DNA of 64,000 nt, taken from NCBI GenBank assembly GCA_022575985.1, contig JAKSXM010000288.1, forward strand, positions 5,917,501 through 5,981,500, in the 5' to 3' direction. Shown one piece after another: positions 44,206-56,279 of the stretch; the stretch's first letter is position 1, and the number at the start of each line of letters is the position of its first letter. The notes under the pieces are model-generated. The model was not told the origin of the DNA, searched no databases, and worked only from the letters and a program-made list of their open reading frames with translations. The stretch is from Anagrus nilaparvatae (lineage: Eukaryota > Arthropoda > Insecta > Hymenoptera > Mymaridae). A program made the position numbers and the translations under genes.

Positions 44206-47171
44206 TTAGAGAGAAACACTAATACTGTTCCAAAAGTTTTTATTCGCTATGTTTTTATTAATTTGTACTGTAAAATTTTTCGGCCCTGCTATATTCATAA
44301 ATTTAAAATCAGAAGATGAAATCTTAGGCCAATTTACACCTGGTATTTCCGGTTCTCTGAAACAAAATATTTTATTTACAGTTTCATTTTCACTCATATA
44401 AGATTTTTAAACAAATTAATATTTACCCATTTTTAGTAACTGAATACCAATAGTCAAGAACATCTTCTAACATCGCTCGATCGTTTTTGGTTAAAGTAGG
44501 ATTTATATATTTTCCAAATATAAAGAAAACATCATCTACGTGACTCACTCCTAAAAAATTTAAAACAAATTGTGCGTAATGAATAAAACGTTCGAATTAT
44601 AAAATTTGAATAGGAAAAGTTAACTACTATTAATATCATACCATAATTATATTTTGTTCCTGCAAATTTATCTATGTGGCTTTGATTGGCTCTAAACGTA
44701 TAAAGAGCATAACGCACTGGACTTTTACTTACTGAGGCATGTAATTCCGCAGCATTTATACAATCAGTCATAAAAAATCTATCACCTATCATTTTGGCCA
44801 TCAATTTGACTGCATCATAGTTTGTAGAAAATTTTTGATCACCCATGTAAAACCTTCTTATACGTTTAGCGACTTCTGTATAATTTTCAGTTAGCTTCAT
44901 TTCATCGAAATGGTATATTAATGGTGCTGCGGTTTCCCATTTTTGGTTAACCAAAGCTAAATTTCTTTTATCGCTTTTTATAAGATCTAACGATAATATT
45001 AAATAAAATCAGAAATTTGTTGCACTAAAAAAGATAAGTATTTTTTATAATTAGGACGTCTAAGGTATAGTTTTACAAATTTTAATCTGAAAGCAAATTC
45101 GACCTTTTCTTCATTGATAAAAAGTGTGGGTAAAGTTTCACTTTACGCATACGTAGACGTCATAATTATATAAAATACTTTTTAAAACACGATCTAAAAG
45201 AAACTGTGATTTGATACAGGATCAAGAAGTATAAGCAAAGATAACTCAATTATTATAACTCAATTAGTTACCTATGTGTATAATTCTTTTTTCTATATTA
45301 AAAACAGTATCTTTAAAAACTTGTTTTAAAAAACACTTTCAAATTATTACTTATTGCCAAATAGAGACCTTCATCGGCTACATTTCCTATTATCAAAGGT
45401 ACATCGTTTATAATACCTTTTTTGATTATATTTATAGGTTTATCGTTTATAAAATAATTTTTGCTCATCTTTTCTGCTACAGGAACAAATAAATAAGCGA
45501 AAAAATTCAAGCTTCCATAAAATTTATCTGAGACTGCAAGAACACCAGTAGATATTTCTTCGACGGATTTCTTCTTTAAGCAGTTCCTTAAAGCCAAAGT
45601 ATGATTTGTTGGGCAATGTAAAGCGACTCCTAAGGCCTTGGTTACTTTCCATGGGTTATTCGTAAACGACCACATTGATAATGCACTACCACTTAAAGCC
45701 ATCCCACTGTGAAATAATCCAGCACTTAAAGGTGACAGATAATGATAATGAACACAAGCTCCAGCAGAACTGGATCCAAGTAGAGTTATTTTTTTAGGAT
45801 TACCCCCAAAAAATTGTATGTTTTCGTGGACCCATTTAAGGGCTAAACTTTGGTCTTTCAAACCCATATTTCCGGAAATAGCCTCATCACCAGTGCTTAA
45901 AAATCCTAGAGGTCCAATGCGATAATTGAAAGTTACTAGGATCAAATCTCTATCCATGAGATACTTTGGATCCCAACCTTCGACAGTTCCTTTTTGAAAT
46001 CCACCTCCATAAATAAAAAATAAGACAGGCAAGTTTGTTGTATTTGTACTTGATACAACAGGGCGATAAATATTTAAATACAAGCAATCTTCATGACCCT
46101 CAATTTGATGTTTTGTAGAACTCTTAAAATAATTTTAACAATTTTATTTATTAAATAAATTAAAAGCAATAATTGTTTAAATAAATTTTTACCATAATAA
46201 GAACTTGCGGACATTTATTTGGCAGTTTTGCGGCCTTTATTTTTAAAGGCCATGATTGGATTGGAACTGGAGGCTAAAAGTTATTTAAAATTAATTTTTT
46301 TTCACTTTTATTTAATAAAATTTTTTTATTTTTAACTTGTACATTAATTATAGTATATTTACGGCTCGCATCCAGAAAACTAAAGAATGGCCCAAATCGT
46401 ACGTAAATCACCTTCCGAGGCGAAGCCAAGTGTGATAAACTTCAATTTGGGGCATTCTTTATTTATGAAAGAAAAAATATATGCCATATAAAATTTTCTG
46501 CCTTTGTGGCGAGAAATAGAATTTTTGCCGGACGCGCAGATTCCGGGAAATACGTGCCTTCGTGCCGCAGACCAGAAAAATATTCATTGGCAAGGCATTA
46601 TACAGGACAAAATCCTCCATAGCTATAAAGATTTATACATGAGCCATTTCTTCCTGTATTATTTTTAGAAATACACGTAAAACTTTTATCGATACAGAAG
46701 ACCGTGTAGATGAGCCGCGATATTTTACAAATTAGAGTAAGAAAAAAATATTTGCACCATCTAATAGTTAATTCAATGACGATTAAGCCCATAAAAAAAT
46801 TAAATTTTTCATAAAAATGTAGATATGGAGGTTTTTGATCTTTAGGGCAGTAATGGTATGTTTTTTTAAACATAATAAAGTGCTCTATGACCGTTAGTGA
46901 ACTCCCCTTATTAGATATAAAATTAAATAGCTTAAAAGTATTGATTATGATCTGTTTTTTTTCTTACCTCAAAACGAAGATTTCCTATTGGTGGAAGAGC
47001 ATATGGAATACTTTCATAAGCTTCAAAAATTCTACCTTTATAAGATTTTTTAAAATATCCTTCAATTTTTCCAAAAGTAAGTTTAGCAACAGGTCCAACA
47101 TTAGCGCATAGTGAAAAACTCAATAAATTAACAAATAAAATTAGGCTTAGTTTCAAATTATGAAGTAACAT
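44206..47171 (-). CDS. secreted carboxylesterase, copy 3 (six exons)
   Basis: Exons: 46968-47171, 46193-46273, 45351-46122, 44642-44986, 44427-44550, 44206-44356; GT-AG throughout, phases consistent, 558 aa. Signal peptide as in the other copies. The oxyanion-hole segment reads YGGGF (133-137, canonical H replaced by Y), the nucleophile elbow GSSSAG (211-216), acidic residue in GNVADEG, His471 in GVSHVDD. The C-terminus is NFWNSISVSL. Exon lengths and the KRBA2 relic downstream show it is the closest sister of copy 2. Intron 3 (364 nt against 66-70 nt in the others) contains a 146-bp MITE. Intron 1 holds a hairpin repeat homologous to that in copy 1. Confidence 0.93.
45036..45181. mobile_element. 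146-bp MITE in esterase 3 intron 3
   Basis: Inverted ends AAGTATTTTTTATAATTAGG (left) and ATAATTATATAAAATACTTT (right), with the GACGTCT / AGACGTC block inside. It is absent from the same intron in copies 1 and 2, so it inserted after the gene duplications. Confidence 0.75.
46361..46600. repeat. hairpin repeats (GGCTTCGCC family) in esterase 3 intron 1
   Basis: TTACGGCTCGCATCCAGAAA and AAAGAATGGCCCAAATCG...GGGGCATTCTTT are as at 10553-10655. An adjoining GC-rich block (about 46500-46590, GCGCAGATTCCGGGAAATAC) resembles 6072-6160 and 62140-62210. Confidence 0.6.
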
Positions 47172-47290
47172 TTTTACAACAATTAGTAAAACGAATAAGT
47201 CAAAACTGAAAAGAGTTTACCAAATTCATGTATTTATTTAAATTAACCAATTTTATCGTCATTTTAATCTTTACAAAGATAAGAAATATT
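47172..47290 (-). promoter_or_regulatory. upstream region of esterase copy 3
   Basis: AGATAAG (47277-47283), TATA-like ATAAATACATG and, about 30 bp on, initiator-like TCAGTT. Homology to copies 1 and 2 ends at about 47296, next to a tandem repeat. Confidence 0.35.
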
Positions 47291-47298
47291 TTAATTAA

Positions 47299-47330
47299 GG
47301 GTTTTACCGGGGTTTTACCGGGGTTTTACC
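47299..47330 (+). repeat. 11-bp tandem repeat GGGTTTTACCG x3
   Basis: Three perfect head-to-tail units (last one short by a base), placed exactly where upstream homology among the esterases stops. Confidence 0.8.
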
Positions 47331-48619
47331 TGCAATTATTCGTACTCCAATTACGTTAATTAAATGTAAATGTAATATTATAAATAAAAAAAACAATAAT
47401 TGATAAAAAAATATATAACAAATACTACACTGATTATAAAATAATCCTTAATTAAATATTTTTATTCAAAAATTTTTTTTCTTGTCATGATTTCTAATAA
47501 TAGAATGACGCGTTATTCCTAAAACAAGAACTTTAAGACAGTAAAACTAAAAGAAAAGATAGCAAATTCGCAAAAACAAATTTAAAATTAGTAAAAAAAA
47601 AAAGATAAAATTTTAAAATATCATAAAAATTTTTTTTCTTTGATATAGAATGATCTAAAAAATTAAAGATAAGATAAAAACTGAGTTAAAAAAAAATTTA
47701 AATAAAAAAATAATTTATGAGTGTAGAAAATTGTATAATTGACCAAAACTTAAAAATTTATTTTAAAAATAGAAAAACAAGGATTATAATTTCAATAACT
47801 TTGATTTTATTATAATATTTTTAGTATTTAAAAGTCATAAATTATTTTAGAAAGAATTAAAATTTCTGGTTTAGTAGGTCAATAATATTTAAATGAATCT
47901 TTTTTAATTCTTTTATTGAGTTATTGGTAAAAATTTTTTCTGATTCAATTGTTATTTACTTACGAGTGCATATTTAATATGTTAAACAGATTTATGAATT
48001 GTAAACAGATTTTTAAAAATGAAAATTCGTTCTGCTTTTAATTTAATGTCTCTGACAGATTTATTAGTGTATCAATTGATTATAGTGTATAATTATGTAA
48101 TACTTTATTTTTAAAATTTACAGTTTTTCAATTTACTTACTTGATTTTTTTAAGATTATGGTAAAATTTAGAAGACGTCTTCTTTTTGATTTCATTTACA
48201 AAGTTTAATTTTTAAAAATAAGGCACCATCTCTTTAAATGTACTAACACAACTAAGTATGTGACACATACGGGCACGATCTGCAGTAAAAGGGTTAATTG
48301 TGATTGCCTGAAAAAACATTACTGGGTTTCTTATTTGCTTAATTTTTTTATCTTTTAAGCCAATGTAATTGCTTTTTTAAAATAAGAAGCTAAAGCTTTG
48401 ATTTAGCCTTCTAAGAAGTCAACACAGTGGATCAAAGTTGGCCAAAAATCATAAAAAATATTCATGTAAAACCAAAATATTGTGAAAATAATCTTTTAAT
48501 TTTACTGAAAATCAGTACATTTTCGCTTATGTTTGGAAATTATTTATATTTCAAGAATAACTCAAGCAAAACCTCTTGGCTGTAGTTATAATTTAACATA
48601 ATTTAAATTCAGAGTAAAA
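47331..48619. other. intergenic AT-rich sequence, no gene seen
   Basis: Homopolymer-rich; no coding or structural signal recognised. Confidence 0.5.
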
Positions 48620-49010
48620 ATTTTGTGTATAATCACCTTTAAATCTCCGTAAACCGGCAATCTTTGATCATCGGCAATTCTCTTCCGTTATAGTCAATAA
48701 ACCAAGTGTCCATTCTTAGTTCAAATTGACCAATTTTAAACTGCTACCAAAATTATAATTTTTAATAAAAATAGGTTTTATAGGTCTCAAAATTTTGTAC
48801 AAACTTCAAGTTTTTAAAAATTCTTTACTTTTCCTTTTTCAATTATTTGCTAGCAAGGTACGATAATTGAAACCTAGGGTCTTAAATTATTTGGAAAATA
48901 GTTTAAGAAGCTTATCTTATGCCTTGGGGCTCTCCGTTTCTAGGCCCAATTGGAATAAACGGAGGGTATCGGGAATTTTTTTTTAAATATTGAAGTCATC
49001 CATAACTATA
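48620..49010. repeat. solo arm fragment of the 15-kb/55-kb fold-back family
   Basis: Shares CGTAAACCG, AATTATAATTTTTAATAAAA, TTTTATAGGTCTCAAAATTT, ACTTCAAGTTT and CGTTTCTAGGCCCAATTGGA with the arms at 54600-54990 and 15550-16000. Only one arm is present. Confidence 0.55.
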
Positions 49011-49269
49011 TATTGTAATTTAATTTTGTGTCTCAAAAGAGAGGCGTTTCCTTGTTAGTTTTAAAATTCACAATTTATCTGATAAGATAATAATATGAGT
49101 TAAAAGAATAAAAACACCGTAATTTTTAACTGTATTTTTATTATATTTCCCATCGATGATAGTAATATCATCGGTATCCTCAAAATAGTAAAGGGATAGA
49201 TTACTGTACTTGAAATTTCAGGTGTGTTTGTTATTTTTATCTGAAAAGTTACTTTAAAAAAGTTTTCTA

Positions 49270-49530
49270 CATGTAACATGTTCACAGATGGGGGTACCCG
49301 AAAAAGTCCCAGTAGGAGAGGGGGGGGGGGGGTCAAATGGACTTATAATATTTTCGATTTAGGGACTTAAAATACTCTAGGTTTATGGACTTGGGTAATT
49401 TAAATTTAAGGATTTATTATAATTTCGGTTCTAGGAATTATAATAACTAGGAATTATAAGTTAAAACTGTTATAAGTGAACATGTTCCATGCTCGTTGGT
49501 TGTGAAAACACACAAATCAGTTATAAGTTT
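49270..49530 (-). repeat. solo R1-like 3' UTR unit
   Basis: Bounded by AACATGTTCACAGATGGGGG and GTGAACATGTTCCATGCTCG, with a G12 run and GATTTAGGGACTTAAAATA repeats between. It is followed by the AAATCAGTTATAAG end. Confidence 0.6.
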
Positions 49531-50367
49531 TTTTTTTTTAATATTTGGTCTGAAAAACTTATTAATAACTAATATAAATATAACTTTATATATTTAAAAT
49601 TTTATAAATATTCGATCTTCCTTGAAAAAACCTAAATGTGTACTAATCACTGATATTAGCATATAAATTAAAGTTATTTACAATTATAAAAATTAATATT
49701 GTTAAGATCACCCATAATTAAATAAAGTTATTTTCCAATGACTAATACTGAGCAGGTTGTGCAGGCAATTGTTAATTATTAAAATGAATATTATTTAGAA
49801 TCCTATCAAATTAATTTATTATCTTAGATTTTATTAAATTAAACAAACACAGTTTAAAATATAACAAATAATTATATTTACTTAATTAGTAGATATAATA
49901 AAAAAGGAATTCTCACGTTTTATTCAAAAAAAGTTTTTACATAGATAAATTTAATTAAAAAAATTTTTATCTATTCCTTAATTTTCGATTTTATTTCAAT
50001 AATTTTGACAAGTGATTTTAAATTATCTGTATTACATTACTTTGCTTATTAAATAATGAAATTATTAACACTTGTAATTTGTTATCTCACCTGAAGAAAA
50101 CCATTACTCGTGAACATTCGCCTTTTCATTTTTCGTCTTTCTACCCATGGTATCTACAAAAGTTTACTTTTCTCCTATTGTAAGAAAACTTTTATTAAAA
50201 GTTTAAACTTATTAAACTTTTAATTTATCAATTTCGTTATATTTAAATTATTATATTTAAATTATATTTATATTTAAAAACTTAACACCTCTTTACTTTT
50301 TTAAATAATATTATTTTATAATTATAATATGTAGAAATAATTGCTAATTATTTAATTACAATTTAAT
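49531..50367. other. intergenic and probable 3' region of the secreted-protein gene
   Basis: Very AT-rich; no gene seen. Confidence 0.4.
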
Positions 50368-51311
50368 TTATAAATTTTCCTTTATTTTATCAATTTCATG
50401 AGTCGCCTGAGAATCACAATTTTTTTTAATGCTTTGTAAATATCCAATATCTTTTGATTTTATTCTAATTTTAATACCTACAAATAAACTTTCTGATGTT
50501 TCAACATAACTTTTCCATGTCTCTATATTTGATTTAAAACAATTTAATAAATCTTCATTTTTTAATTTCTTGCATGTTTTATAATCTTCTTGCATCAATT
50601 TTAATGCATTTTGAATTTTCTAAAAAAAGGACCCAAAAGCATAATATTAATTAAAGATAGAAAAATAAAATAATTACTCACTGCTATAATCTCATCAATC
50701 TCTTCACCAATTGATTTTATTTTTTTAAAACCAATATTTAAACAATTTTTCAAATTTTTACGAATTTCCTTTCTTAAAATTTCAATAGTTGAATTTTTTT
50801 TTGAAAAAGCTGGTGCCATAGAACTTCCATCGATTTCTTTTAGCTGTTATTCCAAAAAAAACAAAAATTTAAAAAGATTGTTTTTGTAAAACCTAAGAAA
50901 AATTATTACTTTATAAAATAAAACGTGAGAATTAAAAGTATCAATTCTTTTGTTCATATAAGTTTCAGCATTTTCAAAATATGCAGTCCAATCATAAATA
51001 AAATTTAATTTATACATTTTAACATCTTGTAATAAAGATATTAAATTATTTTCGTTTGATTCATATATTTTACGATAATTATCTTCTTCCTGAAGAATTT
51101 CTTGTCCATTAGCAAACTAGAAAATTTTTTCAAAATTATTTTCTTTAAAATAAAATTAAGTTATACGGTTAAATTACTTAGCTTGAAATATCAAAGTGCT
51201 TGAACTGGTTGAAATTTCAAGCAAAGCAACCTAACCGAGTTGTTCGAATAAAATTTAAAAACGAACCTTTGAAATAAATATAAGAACAATAAATTTTAAG
51301 ATGAAAAACAT
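50368..51311 (-). CDS. small secreted alpha-helical protein, four exons, family not recognised
   Basis: Exons 51267-51311, 50910-51116, 50682-50843 and 50368-50619 are all in phase 0 with GT-AG borders (GTTCGT, GTAATA, GTGAGT donors), giving 221 aa. Exon 1 encodes only a hydrophobic leader (MFFILKFIVLIFISK). It joins FANGQEI, so signal cleavage is likely after ANG. The mature part is lysine- and glutamate-rich and predicted helical, with four cysteines: one in exon 3 (LKNC) and three in exon 4 (KTCKKL, LLNCF, KKNCDS). Spaced cysteines in a helical secreted protein recall the TsetseEP/DUF725 type, but I cannot confirm this. Two exons also read as short open frames; exon 1 and exon 2 are too short to stand out alone. 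Candidate secretory (gut, haemolymph, gland) protein. Confidence 0.7.
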
Positions 51312-53734
51312 TTTCGAAATTAATGTGTATATTAAAAACAATTTTATTCACTAATGAGAAGATATTTTAAGAATTTTTTTATTTATATATAACACAATAG
51401 TACAACTTATATATGAATGATTCCATGTAAACTGAAAAATAAAATTTTATAAATTTACAAATTTTATTACGCCATATTTATAATTATTACCAAAGCTTTC
51501 AAAAGACGATAATATTTACTTGTCCTGGTAAAATTTTTGAAAAGCTGGGAATGCGTAATTTTACAGGAAATCTGAAAATAAAAAGGCATAGGACCAATTA
51601 ATTAAGTTCACGAATAAAAATTTTTTTTTACAAATTAAAAACTATTATAGCCAAATTTAATTTAGACCAAAGAAGCTGAACTTTAAATGAAGGACTTAAT
51701 CATTCAGAAAAAAATAATTTTAACTGAATCTGACGTTTTTCATAAAACCCAACTTGAGCCCAAAAACTCTTATAAACGTGAAAAATTATTTCTCCTTCTG
51801 GGTCCAGAGATCAAATTACAATCACTCATTTCTCACTATTCGCTAATATTTGGTTATATTTTTAGTGAAAAATGATTGAATCGTGAATCGTGAATGATGA
51901 CAACTCAAATAAAATTTTTATATAAGTAAACGATATTCATATTATTCAAAATATTTTTAGTAGGGCTTAAATTACTTGTGCACTTTTTTTTGAAAAAAAG
52001 AAACAAATGGGCAGGTATTGCGTTTTGCGAGTCCCATATCCAAAAAAAACAGCTTTTAAAAGTTCATTTTTTCCGAATTTCAAATTTCTCGTTAAATTAC
52101 GTGACCAATTAAGAATCTGACCTAAAATTAGAATTCCGTGAAAAATTTTACATTAACACGATAAAGTTCGAATGCTGCACATGGTATCTAGATGAAAAAT
52201 ATCAAAAAATGAAAATCGTTCTAAAAACTAGTTGTTATAGAAATATTTATGTAGCTAAAATTTACAATAAGAAATATTAATAATTATGGATTTCAAAGTG
52301 TAGGTTTAAAAGGGACTTTGACCCCACAAACTTATAAAAAAAGATAACTAAATAACTAAAATCCTCAAAAAATTTTTTTGTTTCTTTGGAGTCTTTAAGA
52401 AATATTTCAAAATTTTGATGTACACTTTAAAAATGACATTAGATTTATATGAATGGTCAAGCATTTAAATACATCTTACCCATATTAAATTACGTAATAT
52501 GATTGAATATAATACGAAATATAATCTTCAAATTTAAAAAATTTGTCCTTTTTATTGAAAAAAAATCGTTACATTACCCCAATGATCCATTTGCAAAAAA
52601 TAAAAGATCAAAAAACAAGTTACACTGGAAATCTGAAGCTTTTTTTAAAATGTAAAATATACTACTACCTATAAATATCGAATAATAAATTTTTTTTTAT
52701 AATTTGTCTTATATGCAAAGGAAAAAAGGATATTTGGGTATTTGAATGAGGTAATTTAAACAAAAAAAGGATATTATTGCATAAAAAAAATCTATTATTA
52801 TTATATAATTTGGACTGATGTAGATCTTTGATGTAAAGTAAAGAAAAAAAAGGACAATAGGAAAAAAATTGATGAAGGATAACATAGTCTCCTTAAATTT
52901 TTTAAAAAATGAAATATTTCATATGATTTACCCAACAGGATAACATTCAATGTGTGACGCATTTTGAAATATGAAATGGACTATTACAAAAAATAGGAAA
53001 GGCAATTTTAGAATTATAATTTAAGAAATTATTTAACTTATTCTAATTTCATAAAATTATTTCTCCGAATGTATGCTTAAAATAATTTTTCGACAAATTT
53101 TAATATTTTATAATTTTAATCATTCACAAAATTGAACTTCTGTGACAGAAAGTTTCTAAAGCTTGGAATATCTTTTTACTTCTAAGAATTTAAATTATAA
53201 AGTATAAGAAATCCAAAATATTTCTCAACAGGAATCAGAGAAGTGTACAAAAAAATTAGCGCGATAACTAGCTTGAGTGCTAAGGGTTTATGCTAGTGTC
53301 AAAAGTTTTTAGCCCATGTATGATAATTTTTGCCTATACTTAGACGTAAGACATGTGATAAAAAACTCTCGCGGTCGTCTGCTAGAGCTCGGTAAGGTAG
53401 TGACGACAACTGAAATAAATGATAAATAAAAATAAATATGCATATTTATTTTATGTAAAATTTGCACCACTAACTTGTGGACCTATTACAGAGGATCGCA
53501 AGAGTTTACCGGATAATTGTAAAAACTCTCTAATTCAATGGTTCGGAGTTATCGCCGTTTACATATGGGTGCTTTTCACAGAAACGGTATATATAGAGTA
53601 CCCCGTACTTATATCAGAAACGAAAGCTCTTTTGGACTTTTTTTTCTTTTAAAAAGTTGACAAATAATATTTTTTAAATAAGTTTAAGTCATAAACTACT
53701 ACGCACATATTGCTAAGTTAACAAAAAAATTGAG
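51312..53734. other. intergenic, no convincing gene
   Basis: A 77-codon plus frame at 53419-53652 (MINKNKYAYLFYVKFAPLTC...) has somewhat higher GC but no recognised motif and no splice partner, so I leave it uncalled. The AAATTTCAAGCAAAGCAACC block near 51210 is a repeat shared with 23105. Confidence 0.4.
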
Positions 53735-56279
53735 CATATGACGCATTATTTTTTTTTTACTACTTAATTCGGACAAAAAACTGAAAAAAAAAAATTTGAA
53801 AGGACATCGATATGACCCGTGTTTTCTGGTAGTTTGAACCTTCAGAAAACCGAAAAAAATCGTGAACAAGAAATCGGAGATAGGTGCCAAAAAGATTTTT
53901 CCACTTTTATGTCAAAAACTGCCTTTTTTCGTATTTGAGCTACCCGATTTTCGAAAATTTTTATTTTACGGGTTTTTCACGGTATTTTTCGGGATTTTTG
54001 TTTAAAACAAGTTAAAACAAGTTCAAAACTAATAGAAAAAAGGATTTAGCATCGGTTTTTAGCAATATTTTGACATTTATGAGCTAGAAAACCTGTTTTT
54101 ATTTTTTGCTTTTTTTCAAATTTGGTTTTATTACTTTTTCATGCATCTTAGGCTGTTCTTAATCTATGTAAGAGTTAAAATGGTAAATATTGATAATTTT
54201 TAGTCCAAATTGATTGTTACATACCATTAAGATGCCCTAAAATAATTATTTTAATGCGCTACAATGATAGAACCCGAGAGTCCCAATTTTTTAATTCTTG
54301 TTAAAATGAAGTAATTATACTTTTCTTTCTTAAATATATTGTCTATTTTATTTTTATCTCATAAAATATATTTTTCCAAGCAAATAAAACTCCATTAATT
54401 ATTATATGCCCAAATATTTTTCATTTTTACACCTTTATAACCAATTTTTTCAATTTCATACAATACGTAATTTTTGACTTATTATACATATTTTCAAGCT
54501 GTAAAATTAATTTAACAAGGGGAGTTCAATACATTAGGAACACAAATTACATCAAATGGTTATGAATGAGTTTATTATGTTGAAAAAATGCCGAATACCC
54601 TCCGTTCATTCCAATGGGCCTTCTGAGCCTAGAAACGCAGGGCTCAATGAAATAGGGTTTTTTGATAATATTCAATGAAACGCTAAAACCTCGCAAGTTA
54701 ACCAAAACTCTTCTAGCTGGTCTCATTTTTTTGGTGTAAGGGTCACCTTTCGAACGCCGTAAACCGCGGTTTTTCATCATTAATTTTTTTATTAATGTAG
54801 CCAATTAACCAAATGGCCATTTTTGGCGAAAAATGACCAATTTTTAAATTGCTGCCAAATTTGTAATTTTTGACGAAAATGGGTTTTACAAGTCTCAAAA
54901 TATTTGCGCAAGCTTCAAATTTCCAAAAATTCTTTACTCTACTTTTTTCAATGATTTGTTAATCAGATATGATAATTTGAAGTCAGAGTCCCAATTTTAT
55001 GGTTTTATAAAAAGATAATTTTTAATGTTAACTTTGAAGAACCGTATCTTAAAAACGACTCAAGGAAATGAGACGAGTAACAAATTTTTGGAAACTTGAA
55101 GCTTGCGCAAATATTTTGAGACTTGTAAAACCCATTTTCGTCAAAAATTACAAATTTGGCAGCAATTTAAAAATTGGTCATTTTTCGCCAAAAATGGCCA
55201 TTTGGTTAATTGGCTACATTAATAAAAAAATTAATGATGAAAAACCGCGGTTTACGGCGTTCGAAAGGTGACCCTTACACCAAAAAAATGAGACCAGCTA
55301 GAAGAGTTTTGGTTAACTTGCGAGGTTTTAGCGTTTCATTGAATATTATCAAAAAACCCTATTTCATTGAGCCCTGCGTTTCTAGGCTCAGAAGGCCCAT
55401 TGGAATGAACGGAGGGTATTCGGCATTTTTTCAACATAATAAACTCATTCATAACCATTTGATGTAATTTGTGTTCCTAATGTATTGAACTCCCCTTGTT
55501 AAATTAATTTTACAGCTTGAAAATATGTATAATAAGTCAAAAATTACGTATTGTATGAAATTGAAAAAATTGGTTATAAAGGTGTAAAAATGAAAAATAT
55601 TTGGGCATATAATAATTAATGGAGTTTTATTTGCTTGGAAAAATATATTTTATGAGATAAAAATAAAATAGACAATATATTTAAGAAAGAAAAGTATAAT
55701 TACTTCATTTTAACAAGAATTAAAAAATTGGGACTCTCGGGTTCTATCATTGTAGCGCATTAAAATAATTATTTTAGGGCATCTTAATGGTATGTAACAA
55801 TCAATTTGGACTAAAAATTATCAATATTTACCATTTTAACTCTTACATAGATTAAGAACAGCCTAAGATGCATGAAAAAGTAATAAAACCAAATTTGAAA
55901 AAAAGCAAAAAATAAAAACAGGTTTTCTAGCTCATAAATGTCAAAATATTGCTAAAAACCGATGCTAAATCCTTTTTTCTATTAGTTTTGAACTTGTTTT
56001 AACTTGTTTTAAACAAAAATCCCGAAAAATACCGTGAAAAACCCGTAAAATAAAAATTTTCGAAAATCGGGTAGCTCAAATACGAAAAAAGGCAGTTTTT
56101 GACATAAAAGTGGAAAAATCTTTTTGGCACCTATCTCCGATTTCTTGTTCACGATTTTTTTCGGTTTTCTGAAGGTTCAAACTACCAGAAAACACGGGTC
56201 ATATCGATGTCCTTTCAAATTTTTTTTTTTCAGTTTTTTGTCCGAATTAAGTAGTAAAAAAAAAATAATGCGTCATATG
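53735..56279. mobile_element. 2.5-kb palindromic fold-back with ~1.19-kb near-identical arms
   Basis: Every marker at x recurs inverted at 110014-x (for example open frames 53890/56124, 54547/55467, 54804/55210). The arms therefore contain no length differences from 53735 to about 54925 and from about 55090 to 56279. Arm ends are CATATGACGCATTATT and its complement. The central ~165 bp is only partly symmetrical and looks older. The outer 150 bp is shared with the fold-back at 23160-24687 (CTTTTATGTCAAAAA, TTTCTGGTAGTTTGAACC). The inner arm is shared with 15327-16616 (GTCACCTTTCGAAC, ATTGCTGCCAAATTTG). The identical 85-residue frames on the two strands are arm reflections and show no known domain. 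Confidence 0.85.

Noticed and set aside
46598..46873. 91-codon minus frame in esterase 3 intron 1
   Set aside because: Contains no esterase motif, lies between matched splice sites of exons 1 and 2, and overlaps repeat sequence.
53419..53652. 77-codon plus frame (MINKNKYAYLFYVKFAPLTC...)
   Set aside because: No recognisable domain, no splice continuation, ends in a T-run; not enough support for a gene call.
54547..55467. Identical 85-residue frames on both strands
   Set aside because: They are the two arms of the 53735-56279 palindrome, not a duplicated gene.
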